DNA from: Auanema rhodensis
Taxonomy: Eukaryota; Nematoda; Chromadorea; Rhabditida; Rhabditidae
DNA: 64,000 nt
Assembly (NCBI GenBank): GCA_964057225.1
Contig: OZ059895.1
Coordinates: 22,206,688 to 22,270,687 of the forward strand
Direction: 5' to 3'
A program made the position numbers and the translations under genes. Every line of letters begins with the position of its first letter. Within the stretch, counting starts at the first letter, position 1. Shown here one piece after another: positions 1 to 10,383 of this stretch. The notes under the pieces were generated by a model. The model was not told the DNA's origin. It saw only the letters and a program-made list of their open reading frames with translations, and did no database searches.

Positions 1-30
1 TCTAAAAACAAATTTTTATTAATATTGGTG

Positions 31-43
31 CATGGTAACCATG
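31..43. other. Dyad CATGG-TAA-CCATG (monomer positions 31-43)
   Basis: Inverted repeat with 5-bp arms and a 3-bp centre; the core GGTAACC is a BstEII recognition sequence. It is present in nearly every monomer. The common variant GGCAACC keeps both arms and almost always travels with CTTTAAAATTTACG instead of CTTTGAAATTTACG. Rare breaks are GGAAACC (60,236) and GGAAACAATG (60,415). Whether a protein binds here is unknown. Confidence 0.85.
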
Positions 44-52
44 ACTTTGAAA

Positions 53-62
53 TTTACGTGAA
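53..62. other. Imperfect ACGTG palindrome TTTACGTGAA (monomer 53-62)
   Basis: One base away from the perfect palindrome TTCACGTGAA found 65 bp downstream in the same monomer, so each unit carries a strong and a weak version of one motif. A sub-lineage changes it to TTTTCGTGAA (for example 27,680, 28,388, 29,620, 30,326, 31,386, 32,618, 33,321, 37,712, 43,004 and 44,060), which removes the ACGT core. Function unknown. Confidence 0.7.
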
Positions 63-82
63 CTTTAATTTATGCTAATTAA

Positions 83-98
83 GTGTACACATGATGTG
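83..98. other. Overlapping palindromes GTGTACAC and CACAT-G-ATGTG (monomer 83-98)
   Basis: GTGTACAC (83-90) is a perfect 8-bp palindrome. CACATGATGTG (88-98) is an 11-bp inverted repeat sharing three bases with it, and GTGCAC (96-101) follows. Position 91 is polymorphic along the array: A gives CACATG, G gives CACGTG (a second G-box-like core) and C gives CACCTG. All three are E-box class CANNTG sequences, so the hexamer class survives although its identity switches. Binding of any E-box protein is inference. Confidence 0.75.
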
Positions 99-117
99 CA
101 CTTGGTATGTAACTCGC

Positions 118-127
118 TTCACGTGAA
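118..127. other. Perfect palindrome TTCACGTGAA with G-box core (monomer 118-127)
   Basis: Ten-base perfect palindrome centred on CACGTG, the core bound by many bHLH and bZIP factors in general. It is the most modular site of the unit: intact copies alternate with TTCACGTCAA, TTTACGTCAA, TTCAAGTCAA, TTCACGTTAA, TTCATGTTAA (21,933; 26,333), TTCACATGAA (20,176; 22,817) and TTCACGTAAA (4,518; 15,601), all of which break the dyad. The alternation recalls alpha satellite, where monomers with and without CENP-B boxes alternate, but the motif is unrelated to the CENP-B box. Confidence 0.75.
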
Positions 128-172
128 AGATGAAGAGATGCGGTTTTCAAAATTAGATTCCTCATGTCCATA

Positions 173-181
173 TTAGTCTAA
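173..181. other. Junction inverted repeat TTAG-T-CTAA
   Basis: Short inverted repeat (4-bp arms, 1-bp centre) spanning the chosen monomer boundary. It is conserved at almost all junctions. Variants include TTAGACTAA (2,461), CTAGTCTAA (a marker of one sub-lineage, for example 5,100, 8,618, 11,965, 20,583), CTAGGATAA (18,295) and TTAGTCTGA (18,119; 18,998; 21,287; 24,983; 45,587). The phase of the unit is arbitrary, so this need not be a real boundary. Confidence 0.55.
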
Positions 182-2112
182 AAACGAATTTTTATTGATA
201 TTGGTGCATGGTAACCATGACTTTGAAATTTACGTGAACTTTAATTTATGCTTATTAAGTGTACACGTGATGTGCACTTGGTATGTAACTCGCTTCACGT
301 GAAAGATAAAGGGATGCGGTTTTCAAAATTAGATTCCCCATGTCCATATTAGTCTAAAAACAAATTTTTATTGATATTGGTGCATGGTAACCATGACTTT
401 AAAATTTACGTGAACTTTAATTTATGCTAATTAAGTGTACACATGATGTGCACTTGGTATGTAACTCGCTTCACGTCAAAGATAAAGAGATGCGGTTTCC
501 AAAATTAGATTCCCCATGTCCATATTAGTCTAAAAACAAATTTTTATTAATATTGGTGCATGGTAACCATGACTTTGAAATTTACGTGAACTTTAATTTA
601 TGCTAATTAAGTGTACACATGATGTGCACTTGGTATGTAACTCGCTTCACGTGAAAGATGAAGAGATGCGGTTTTCAAAATTAGATTCCTCATGTCCATA
701 TTAGTCTAAAAACGAATTTTTATTGATATTGGTGCATGGTAACCATGACTTTGAAATTTACGTGAACTTTAATTTATGCTTATTAAGTGTACACGTGATG
801 TGCACTTGGTATGTAACTCGCTTCACGTGAAAGATAAAGGGATGCGGTTTTCAAAATTAGATTCCCCATGTCCATATTAGTCTAAAAACAAATTTTTATT
901 GATATTGGTGCATGGTAACCATGACTTTGAACTTTACGTGAACTTTAATTTATGCTAATTAAGTGTACACATGATGTGCACTTGGTATGTAACTCGCTTC
1001 ACGTGAAAGATGAAGAGATGCGGTTTTCAAAATTAGATTCCTCATGTCCATATTAGTCTAAAAACGAATTTTTATCGATATTGGTGCATGGTAACCATGA
1101 CTTTGAAATTTACGTGAACTTTAATTTATGCTTATTAAGTGTACACGTGATGTGCACTTGGTATGTAACTCGCTTCACGTGAAAGATAAAGGGATGCGGT
1201 TTTCAAAATTAGATTCCCCATGTCCATATTAGTCTAAAAACGAATTTTTATTGATATTGGTGCATGGTAACCATGACTTTGAAATTTACGTGAACTTTAA
1301 TTTATGCTAATTAAGTGTACACATGATGTGCACTTGGTATGTAACTCGCTTCACGTGAAAGATGAAGAGATGCGGTTTTCAAAATTAGATTCCTCATGTT
1401 CATATTAGTCTAAAAACGAATTTTTATCGATATTGGTGCATGGTAACCATGACTTTGAAATTTACGTGAACTTTAATTTATGCTTATTAAGTGTACACAT
1501 GATGTGCACTTGGTATGTAACTCGCTTCACGTGAAAGATGAAGAGATGCGGTTTTCAAAATTAGATTCCTCATGTCCATATTAGTCTAAAAACGAATTTT
1601 TATTGATATTGGTGCATGGTAACCATGACTTTGAAATTTACGTGAACTTTAATTTATGCTTATTAAGTGTACACGTGATGTGCACTTGGTATGTAACTCG
1701 CTTCACGTGAAAGATAAAGGGATGCGGTTTTCAAAATTAGATTCCCCATGTCCATATTAGTCTAAAAACAAATTTTTATTGATATTGGTGCATGGTAACC
1801 ATGACTTTGAAATTTACGTGAACTTTAATTTATGCTAATTAAGTGTACACATGATGTGCACTTGGTATGTAACTCGCTTCACGTGAAAGATGAAGAGATG
1901 CGGTTTTCAAAATTAGATTCCTCATGTCCATATTAGTCTAAAAACGAATTTTTATCGATATTGGTGCATGGTAACCATGACTTTGAAATTTACGTGAACT
2001 TTAATTTATACTTATTAAGTGTACACGTGATGTGCACTTGGTATGTAACTCGCTTCACGTGAGAGATAAAGAGATGCGGTTTTCAAAATTAGATTCCCCA
2101 TGTCCATATTAG

Positions 2113-5100
2113 TCTAAAAACAAATTTTTTTTGATATTGGTGCATGGTAACCATGACTTTGAAATTTACGTGAACTTCAATTTATGCTAATTAAGTGTAC
2201 ACATGATGTGCACTTGGTATGTAACTCGCTTCACGTCAAAGATAAAGAGATGCGGTTTTCAAAATTAGATTCCCCATGTCCATATTAGTCTAAAAACAAA
2301 TTTTTATTAATATTGGTGCATGGTAACCATGACTTTGAAATTTACGTGAACTTTAATTTATGCTAATTAAATGTACACCTGATGTGCACTTGGTATGGAA
2401 CTCGCTTCACGTGAAAGATAAAGAGATGCGGTTTTCAAAATTAGATTCCCCATTTCCATTTTAGACTAAAAACGAATTTTTATTGATATTGGTGCATGGT
2501 AACCATGACTTTGAAATTTACGTGAACTTTAATTTATGCTTATTAAGTGTACACGTGATGTGCACTTGGTATGTAACTCGCTTCACGTGAAAGATAAAGA
2601 GATGCGGTTTTCAAAATTAGATTCCCCATGTCCATATTAGTCTAAAAACAAATTTTTATTAATATTGGTGCATGGTAACCATGACTTTGAAATTTACGTG
2701 AACTTTAATTTATGCTAATTAAGTGTACACATGATGTGCACTTGGTATGTAACTCGCTTCACGTCAAAGATAAAGAGATGCGGTTTTCAAAATTAGATTC
2801 CTCATATCCATATTAGTCTAAAAACGAATTTTTATTGATATTGGTGCATGGTAACCATGACTTTGAAATTTACGTGAACTTTAATTTATGCTAATTAAGT
2901 GTACACCTGATGTGCACTTGGTATGTAACTCGCTTCACGTGAAAGATAAAGAGATGCGGTTTTCAAAATTAGATTCCCCATGTCCATATTAGTCTAAAAA
3001 CAAATTTTTATTAATATTGGTGCATGGTAACCATGACTTTGAAATTTACGTGAACTTTAAATTATGCTAATTAAGTGTACACATGATGTGCACTTGGTAT
3101 GTAACTCGCTTCACGTGAAAGATGAAGAGATGCGGTTTTCAAAATTAGATTCCTCATGTCCATATTAGTCTAAAAACGAATTTTTATTGATATTGGTGCA
3201 TGGTAACCATGACTTTGAAATTTACGTGAACTTTAATTTATGCTAATTAAGTGTACACATGATGTGCACTTGGTATGTAACTCGCTTCACGTCAAAGATA
3301 AAGAGATGCGGTTTTCAAAATTAGATTCCCCATTTCCATATTAGTCTATAAACGAATTTTTATTGATATTGGTGCATGGTAACCATGACTTTGAAATTTA
3401 CGTGAACTTTAATTTATGCTAATTAAGTGTACACATGATGTGCACTTGGTATGTAACTCGCTTCACGTCAAAGATAAAGAGATGCGGTTTTCAAAATTAG
3501 ATTCCTCATGTCCATATTAGTCTAAAAACGAATTTTTATTGATATTGGTGCATGGTAACCATGACTTTGAAATTTACGTGAACTTTAATTTATGCTAATT
3601 AAGTGTACACCTGATGTGCACTTGGTATGTAACTCGCTTCACGTGAAAGATAAAGAGATGCGGTTTTCAAAATTAGATTCCCCATTTCCATATTAGTCTA
3701 AAAACGAATTTTTATTGATATTGGTGCATGGTAACCATGACTTTGAAATTTACGTGAACTTTAATTTATGCTTATTAAGTGTACACGTGATGTGCACTTG
3801 GTATGTAACTCGCTTCACGTGAAAGATAAAGAGATGCGGTTTTCAAAATTAGATTCCCCATGTCCATATTAGTCTAAAAACAAATTTTTATTAATATTGG
3901 TGCATGGTAACCATGACTTTGAAATTTACGTGAACTTTAATTTATGCTAATTAAGTGTACACATGATGTGCACTTGGTATGTAACTGGCTTCACGTGAAA
4001 GATGAAGAGATGCGGTTTTCAAAATTAGATTCCTCATGTCCATATTAGTCTAAAAACGAATTTTTATTGATATTGGTGCATGGTAACCATGACTTTGAAA
4101 TTTACGTGAACTTTAATTTATGCTTATTAAGTGTACACGTGATGTGCACTTGGTATGTAACTTGCTTCACGTGAAAGATAAAGGGATGCGGTTTTCAAAA
4201 TTAGATTCCCCATGTCCATATTAGTCTAAAAACAAATTTTTATTGATATTGGTGCATGGTAACCATGACTTTGAAATTTACGTGAACTTTAATTTATGCT
4301 AATTAAGTGTACACATGATGTGCACTTGGTATGTAACTCGCTTCACGTGAAAGATGAAGAGATGCGGTTTTCAAAATTAGATTCCCCATTTCCATATTAG
4401 TCTAAAAACAAATTTTTATTGATATTGGTGCATGGTAACCATGACTTTGAAATTTACGTGAACTTTAATTTATGCTTATTAAGTGTACACGTGATGTGCA
4501 CTTGGTATGTAACTCGCTTCACGTAAAAGATAAAGAGATGCGGTTTTCAAAATTAGATTCCCCATGTCCATATTAGTCTAAAAACAAATTTTTATTGATA
4601 TTGGTGCATGGTAACCATGACTTTGAAATTTACGTGAACTTTAATTTATGCTAATTGAATGTACACGTGATGTGCACTTGGTATGTAACTCGCTTCACGT
4701 GAAAGATGAAGAGATGCGGTTTTCAAAATTAGATTCCCCATTTCCATATTAGTCTAAAAACAAATTTTTATTGATATTGGTACATGGTAACCATGACTTT
4801 GAAATTTACGTGAACTTCAATTTATGCTGATTAAGTGTACACGTGATGTGCACTTGGTATGTAACTCGCTTCACGTGAAAGATGAAGAGATGCGGTTTTC
4901 AAAATTAGATTCCCCATGTCCATATTAGTCTAAAAACAAATTTTTATTAATATTAGTGCATGGTAACCATGACTTTGAAATTTACGTGAACTTTAATTTA
5001 TGCTAATTAAGTGTACACATGATATGCACTTGGTATGTAACTCGCTTCACGTGAAAGATAAAGAGATGCGGTTTTCAAAATTAGATTCCCCATGTCCATA

Positions 5101-5280
5101 CTAGTCTAAAAACAAATTTTTATTAATATTGGTGCATGGTAACCATGACTTTGAAATTTACGTGAACTTTAATTTATGCTTATTAAGTGTACACGTGATG
5201 TGCACTTGGTATGTAACTCGCTTCACGTGAAAGATAAAGAGATGCGGTTTTCAAAATTAGATTCCCCATGTCCATATTAG
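2113..5280 (+). repeat. Mixed monomers without clear higher-order period
   Basis: Eighteen 176-bp monomers with no length variant. Types are interleaved: copies with CACCTGATG (2,378; 2,908; 3,610), copies with CACGTCAAAG, and A/B pairs like those on the left (3,873-4,224). Private changes cluster here, for example TTTTAGACTAA (2,458), TTAAATTATG (3,056) and AACTGGCTTC (3,983). I see no gene or non-satellite sequence. This is the least regular left-hand sector, so it may be older or may have received fewer recent block duplications. Confidence 0.75.
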
Positions 5281-5984
5281 TCTAAAAACACATTTTTGTT
5301 GATATAGGTGGATGGTAACCATGACTTTGAAATTTACGTGAACTTCAATTTATGCTAATTAAGTGTACACATGATGTGCACTTGGTATGTAACTCGCTTC
5401 ACGTGAAAGATGAAGAGATGCGGTTTTCAAAATTAGATTCCCCATTTTCATATTAGTCTAAAAACAAATTTTTATTGATATTGGTGCATGGTAACCATGA
5501 CTTTGAAATTTACGTGAACTTTAATTTATGCTAATTAAGTGTACACATGATGTGCACTTGGTATGTAACTCGCTTTACGTCAAAGATAAAGAGATGCGGT
5601 TTTCAAAATTAGATTCCCCATGTCCATATTAGTCTAAAAACAAATTTTTATTAATATTGGTGCATGGTAACCATGACTTTGAAATTTACGTGAACTTTAA
5701 TTTATGCTAATTAAGTGTACACATGATATGCACTTGGTATGTAACTCGCTTCACGTGAAAGATGAAGAGATGCGGTTTTCAAAATTAGATTCCCCATTTC
5801 CATATTAGTCTAAAAACAAATTTTTATTGATATTGGTGCATGGTAACCATGACTTTGAAATTTACGTGAACTTTAATTTATGCTTATTAAGTGTACACGT
5901 GATGTGCACTTGGTATGTAACTCGCTTCACGTGAAAGATGAAGAGATGCGCTTTTCGAAATTAGATTCCCCATGTCCATATTAG
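5281..5984 (+). repeat. 704-bp tetramer higher-order repeat, copy 1
   Basis: Four monomers in fixed order: (1) CACATTTTTGTTGATATAGG with GGTGGATGG and CTTCAATTT; (2) CTTTACGTCAAAG; (3) CATGATATGC with GATGAAGAG; (4) CTTATTAAG, CACGTGATG, then GCGCTTTTCGAAATTAG. Related to 7,041-7,744, 9,328-10,031 and 10,384-11,087. This copy differs from them by ATTTCC instead of ATTTTC at the end of monomer 3 and TTTAATTTATGC instead of TTTAATTAATGC in monomer 2. Confidence 0.82.
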
Positions 5985-6512
5985 TCTAAAAACACATTTT
6001 TGTTGATATAGGTGGATGGTAACCATGACTTTGAAATTTACGTGAACTTCAATTTATGCTAATTAAGTGTACACGTGATGTGCACTTGGTATGTAACTCG
6101 CTTCACGTGAAAGATGAAGAGATGCGGTTTTCAAAATTAGATTCCCCATGTCCATATTAGTCTAAAAACAAATTTTTATCAATATTGGTGCATGGTAACC
6201 ATGACTTTGAAATTTACGTGAACTTTAATTTATGCTAATTAAGTGTACACATGATATGCACTTGGTATGTAACTCGCTTCACGTGAAAGATAAAGAGATG
6301 CGGTTTTCAAAATTAGATTCCCCATGTCCATACTAGTCTAAAAACAAATTTTTATTAATATTGGTGCATGGTAACCATGACTTTGAAATTTACGTGAACT
6401 TTAATTTATGCTTATTAAGTGTACACGTGATGTGCACTTGGTATGTAACTCGCTTCACGTGAAAGATGAAGAGATGCGCTTTTCGAAATTAGATTCCCCA
6501 TGTCCATATTAG

Positions 6513-7948
6513 TCTAAAAACACATTTTTGTTGATATAGGTGGATGGTAACCATGACTTTGAAATTTACGTGAACTTCAATTTATGCTAATTAAGTGTAC
6601 ACATGATGTGCACTTGGTATGTAACTCGCTTCACGTGAAAGATGAAGAGATGCGGTTTTCAAAATTAGATTCCCCATTTTCATATTAGTCTAAAAACAAA
6701 TTTTTATTGATATTGGTGCATGGTAACCATGACTTTGAAATTTACGTGAACTTTAATTAATGCTAATTAAGTGTACACATGATGTGCACTTGGTATGTAA
6801 CTCGCTTTACGTCAAAGATAAAGAGATGCGGTTTTCAAAATTAGATTCCCCATGTCCATATTAGTCTAAAAACAAATTTTTATTAATATTGGTGCATGGT
6901 AACCATGACTTTGAAATTTACGTGAACTTTAATTTATGCTAATTAAGTGTACACATGATATGCACTTGGTATGTAACTCGCTTCACGTGAAAGATGAAGA
7001 GATGCGGTTTTCAAAATTAGATTCCCCATGTTCATATTAGTCTAAAAACACATTTTTGTTGATATAGGTGGATGGTAACCATGACTTTGAAATTTACGTG
7101 AACTTCAATTTATGCTAATTAAGTGTACACATGATGTGCACTTGGTATGTAACTCGCTTCACGTGAAAGATGAAGAGATGCGGTTTTCAAAATTAGATTC
7201 CCCATTTTCATATTAGTCTAAAAACAAATTTTTATTGATATTGGTGCATGGTAACCATGACTTTGAAATTTACGTGAACTTTAATTAATGCTAATTAAGT
7301 GTACACATGATGTGCACTTGGTATGTAACTCGCTTTACGTCAAAGATAAAGAGATGCGGTTTTCAAAATTAGATTCCCCATGTCCATATTAGTCTAAAAA
7401 CAAATTTTTATTAATATTGGTGCATGGTAACCATGACTTTGAAATTTACGTGAACTTTAATTTATGCTAATTAAGTGTACACATGATATGCACTTGGTAT
7501 GTAACTCGCTTCACGTGAAAGATGAAGAGATGCGGTTTTCAAAATTAGATTCCCCATTTTCATATTAGTCTAAAAACAAATTTTTATTGATATTGGTGCA
7601 TGGTAACCATGACTTTGAAATTTACGTGAACTTTAATTTATGCTTATTAAGTGTACACGTGATGTGCACTTGGTATGTAACTCGCTTCACGTGAAAGATG
7701 AAGAGATGCGCTTTTCGAAATTAGATTCCCCATGTCCATATTAGTCTAAAAACACATTTTTGTTGATATAGGTGGATGGTAACCATGACTTTGAAATTTA
7801 CGTGAACTTCAATTTATGCTAATTAAGTGTACACATGATGTGCACTTGGTATGTAACTCGCTTCAAGTCAAAGATAAAGAGATGCGGTTTTCAAAATCAG
7901 ATTCCCTATGTCCATATTAGTCTAAAAACAAATTTTTATTGATATTGG
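6513..7948 (+). repeat. Trimer plus tetramer block, repeated at 8,800
   Basis: A 528-bp trimer (6,513-7,040, first three monomers of the 704-bp unit ending ATGTTCATATTAG) followed by a full tetramer (7,041-7,744). The whole stretch recurs at 8,800-10,235 with offset 2,287 (13 monomers minus one base). The match ends where GGTGAATGG (about 7,948) meets GGTTCATGG (about 10,235). Confidence 0.82.
7041..7744 (+). repeat. 704-bp tetramer higher-order repeat, copy 2
   Basis: Full four-monomer unit with CACATTTTTGTTG at the start, TTTAATTAATGC and CTTTACGTC in the second monomer, CATGATATGC in the third and GCGCTTTTCGAAATTAG closing the fourth. It matches 9,328-10,031 and 10,384-11,087 with no obvious difference. 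Confidence 0.85.
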
Positions 7949-8799
7949 TGAATGGTAACCATGACTTTGAAATTTACGTGAACTTTAATTTATGCTAATT
8001 AAGTGTACACATGATGTGCACTTGGTATGTAACTCGCTTCACGTGAAAGATAAAGAGATGCGGTTTTCAAAATAGATTCCCCATTTCCATATTAGTCTAA
8101 AAACAAATTTTTATTGATATTGGTGCATGGTAACCATGACTTTGAAATTTACGTGAACTTCAATTTATGCTAATTAAGTGTACACGTGATGTGCACTTGG
8201 TATGTAACTCGCTTCACGTGAAAGATGAAGAGATGCGGTTTTCAAAATTAGATTCCCCATGTCCATATTAGTCTAAAAACAAATTTTTATTGATATTGGT
8301 GCATGGTAACCATGACTTTGAAATTTACGTGAACTTCAATTTATGCTAATTAAGTGTACACGTGATGTGCACTTGGTATGTAACTCGCTTCAAGTCAAAG
8401 ATAAAGAGATGCGGTTTTCAAAATCAGATTCCCTATGTCCATATTAGTCTAAAAACAAATTTTTATTAATATTGGTGAATGGTAACCATGACTTTGAAAT
8501 TTACGTGAACTTTAATTTATGCTAATTAAGTGTACACATGATGTGCACTTGGTATGTAACTCGCTTCACGTCAAAGATAAAGAGATGCGGTTTTCAAAAT
8601 TAGATTCCCCATGTCCATACTAGTCTAAAAACAAATTTTTATTAATATTGGTGCATGGTAACCATGACTTTGAAATTTACGTGAACTTTAATTTATGCTT
8701 ATTAAGTGTACACGTGATGTGCACTTGGTATGTAACTCGCTTCACGTGAAAGATAAAGAGATGCGGTTTTCAAAATTAGATTCCCCATGTTCATATTAG
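7745..8799 (+). repeat. Six-monomer block (1,055 bp), copy 1
   Basis: Follows a tetramer and opens with CACATTTTTGTTG, then CTTCAAGTCAAAG with AATCAGATTCCCTATG, GGTGAATGG, a 175-bp monomer (CAAAATAG at 8,068), a second CAAGTC/AATCAG monomer and CATACTAGTCTAA. Recurs at 11,088-11,986 (offset 3,343) and 13,551-14,605 (offset 5,806). The one-base deletion is inherited by all three copies (8,068; 11,411; 13,874). Confidence 0.83.
7921..8095 (+). repeat. 175-bp length-variant monomer (first of 30)
   Basis: One T is missing after the A4 tract (CAAAATAGATTCC). Other sites with the same change: 11,411; 13,874; 14,929; 15,280; 16,159; 16,862; 18,797; 19,324; 21,086; 21,613; 23,727; 24,782; 25,661; 32,888; 33,943; 37,993; 43,275; 44,330; 50,319; 51,198; 52,429; 57,709; 58,764; 59,998; 60,707; 62,818; 63,521. 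Two further 175-bp monomers (55,628 and 56,683) are described separately. Nearly all are followed by CATTTCC. Confidence 0.93.
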
Positions 8800-10235
8800 T
8801 CTAAAAACACATTTTTGTTGATATAGGTGGATGGTAACCATGACTTTGAAATTTACGTGAACTTCAATTTATGCTAATTAAGTGTACACATGATGTGCAC
8901 TTGGTATGTAACTCGCTTCACGTGAAAGATGAAGAGATGCGGTTTTCAAAATTAGATTCCCCATTTTCATATTAGTCTAAAAACAAATTTTTATTGATAT
9001 TGGTGCATGGTAACCATGACTTTGAAATTTACGTGAACTTTAATTAATGCTAATTAAGTGTACACATGATGTGCACTTGGTATGTAACTCGCTTTACGTC
9101 AAAGATAAAGAGATGCGGTTTTCAAAATTAGATTCCCCATGTCCATATTAGTCTAAAAACAAATTTTTATTAATATTGGTGCATGGTAACCATGACTTTG
9201 AAATTTACGTGAACTTTAATTTATGCTAATTAAGTGTACACATGATATGCACTTGGTATGTAACTCGCTTCACGTGAAAGATGAAGAGATGCGGTTTTCA
9301 AAATTAGATTCCCCATGTTCATATTAGTCTAAAAACACATTTTTGTTGATATAGGTGGATGGTAACCATGACTTTGAAATTTACGTGAACTTCAATTTAT
9401 GCTAATTAAGTGTACACATGATGTGCACTTGGTATGTAACTCGCTTCACGTGAAAGATGAAGAGATGCGGTTTTCAAAATTAGATTCCCCATTTTCATAT
9501 TAGTCTAAAAACAAATTTTTATTGATATTGGTGCATGGTAACCATGACTTTGAAATTTACGTGAACTTTAATTAATGCTAATTAAGTGTACACATGATGT
9601 GCACTTGGTATGTAACTCGCTTTACGTCAAAGATAAAGAGATGCGGTTTTCAAAATTAGATTCCCCATGTCCATATTAGTCTAAAAACAAATTTTTATTA
9701 ATATTGGTGCATGGTAACCATGACTTTGAAATTTACGTGAACTTTAATTTATGCTAATTAAGTGTACACATGATATGCACTTGGTATGTAACTCGCTTCA
9801 CGTGAAAGATGAAGAGATGCGGTTTTCAAAATTAGATTCCCCATTTTCATATTAGTCTAAAAACAAATTTTTATTGATATTGGTGCATGGTAACCATGAC
9901 TTTGAAATTTACGTGAACTTTAATTTATGCTTATTAAGTGTACACGTGATGTGCACTTGGTATGTAACTCGCTTCACGTGAAAGATGAAGAGATGCGCTT
10001 TTCGAAATTAGATTCCCCATGTCCATATTAGTCTAAAAACACATTTTTGTTGATATAGGTGGATGGTAACCATGACTTTGAAATTTACGTGAACTTCAAT
10101 TTATGCTAATTAAGTGTACACATGATGTGCACTTGGTATGTAACTCGCTTCAAGTCAAAGATAAAGAGATGCGGTTTTCAAAATCAGATTCCCTATGTCC
10201 ATATTAGTCTAAAAACAAATTTTTATTGATATTGG
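8800..10235 (+). repeat. Trimer plus tetramer block, second copy
   Basis: Copy of 6,513-7,948: trimer 8,800-9,327 ending ATGTTCATATTAG, tetramer 9,328-10,031, then the start of a further CACATTTTTGTTG monomer with CAAGTCAAAG. The next monomer (10,208) has private changes GGTTCATGG and TTTAGTTTATGC, marking the break where only two monomers separate this from the next tetramer. Confidence 0.82.
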
Positions 10236-10383
10236 TTCATGGTAACCATGACTTTGAAATTTACGTGAACTTTAGTTTATGCTAATTAAGTGTACACATG
10301 ATATGCACTTGGTATGTAACTCGCTTCACGTGAAAGATGAAGAGATGCGGTTTTCAAAATTAGATTCCCCATGTTCATATTAG

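Larger units (their letters stand above)
1..176 (+). repeat. Reference satellite monomer (first copy)
   Basis: First complete unit, used as the coordinate frame for all others. Landmarks in monomer coordinates: A5 tract 4-8 and T5 tract 13-17; dyad CATGGTAACCATG 31-43; AAATTT 50-55; TTTACGTGAA 53-62; GTGTACAC 83-90; CACATGATGTG 88-98; GTGCAC 96-101; TTCACGTGAA 118-127; T4/A4 tracts around 144-152; TTAG 173-176, which pairs with CTAA of the next unit. Four CpGs (57, 115, 122, 141) recur in most copies. Main variable sites: position 10 (A/G), 21 (A/G), 76 (A/T), 91 (A/G/C), 125 (G/C/T), 131-135 (TGAAG, TAAAG or TAAAGG), 162 (C/T) and 166 (G/T). An exact copy by eye lies at 529-704. Confidence 0.97.
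1..2112 (+). repeat. Alternating dimer (352-bp) zone
   Basis: Twelve monomers, most of two kinds in alternation. Type A has CTAATTAAG, CACATGATG, GATGAAGAG and CCTCATG. Type B has CGAATTTTT, CTTATTAAG, CACGTGATG, GATAAAGGG and CCCCATG. The order is A B x A B A B A (B/A hybrid) B A B-like, where x (353-528) carries CACGTCAAAG. The pair at 1-352 recurs without a difference that I could see at 529-880. The monomer at 1,409 is a hybrid, with a B-like left half and an A-like right half. This fits a dimeric HOR being broken up by exchange. Confidence 0.8.

Noticed and set aside
118-127. CACGTG as a functional promoter G-box or E-box
   Set aside because: The motif is present throughout the array with no gene or promoter context. 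It is kept only as a possible satellite protein-binding site.
5293-5324. Possible foreign insertion at the CACATTTTTGTTGATATAGG monomers
   Set aside because: The monomer stays 176 bp and differs only by scattered substitutions, so it is a diverged haplotype, not an insertion.
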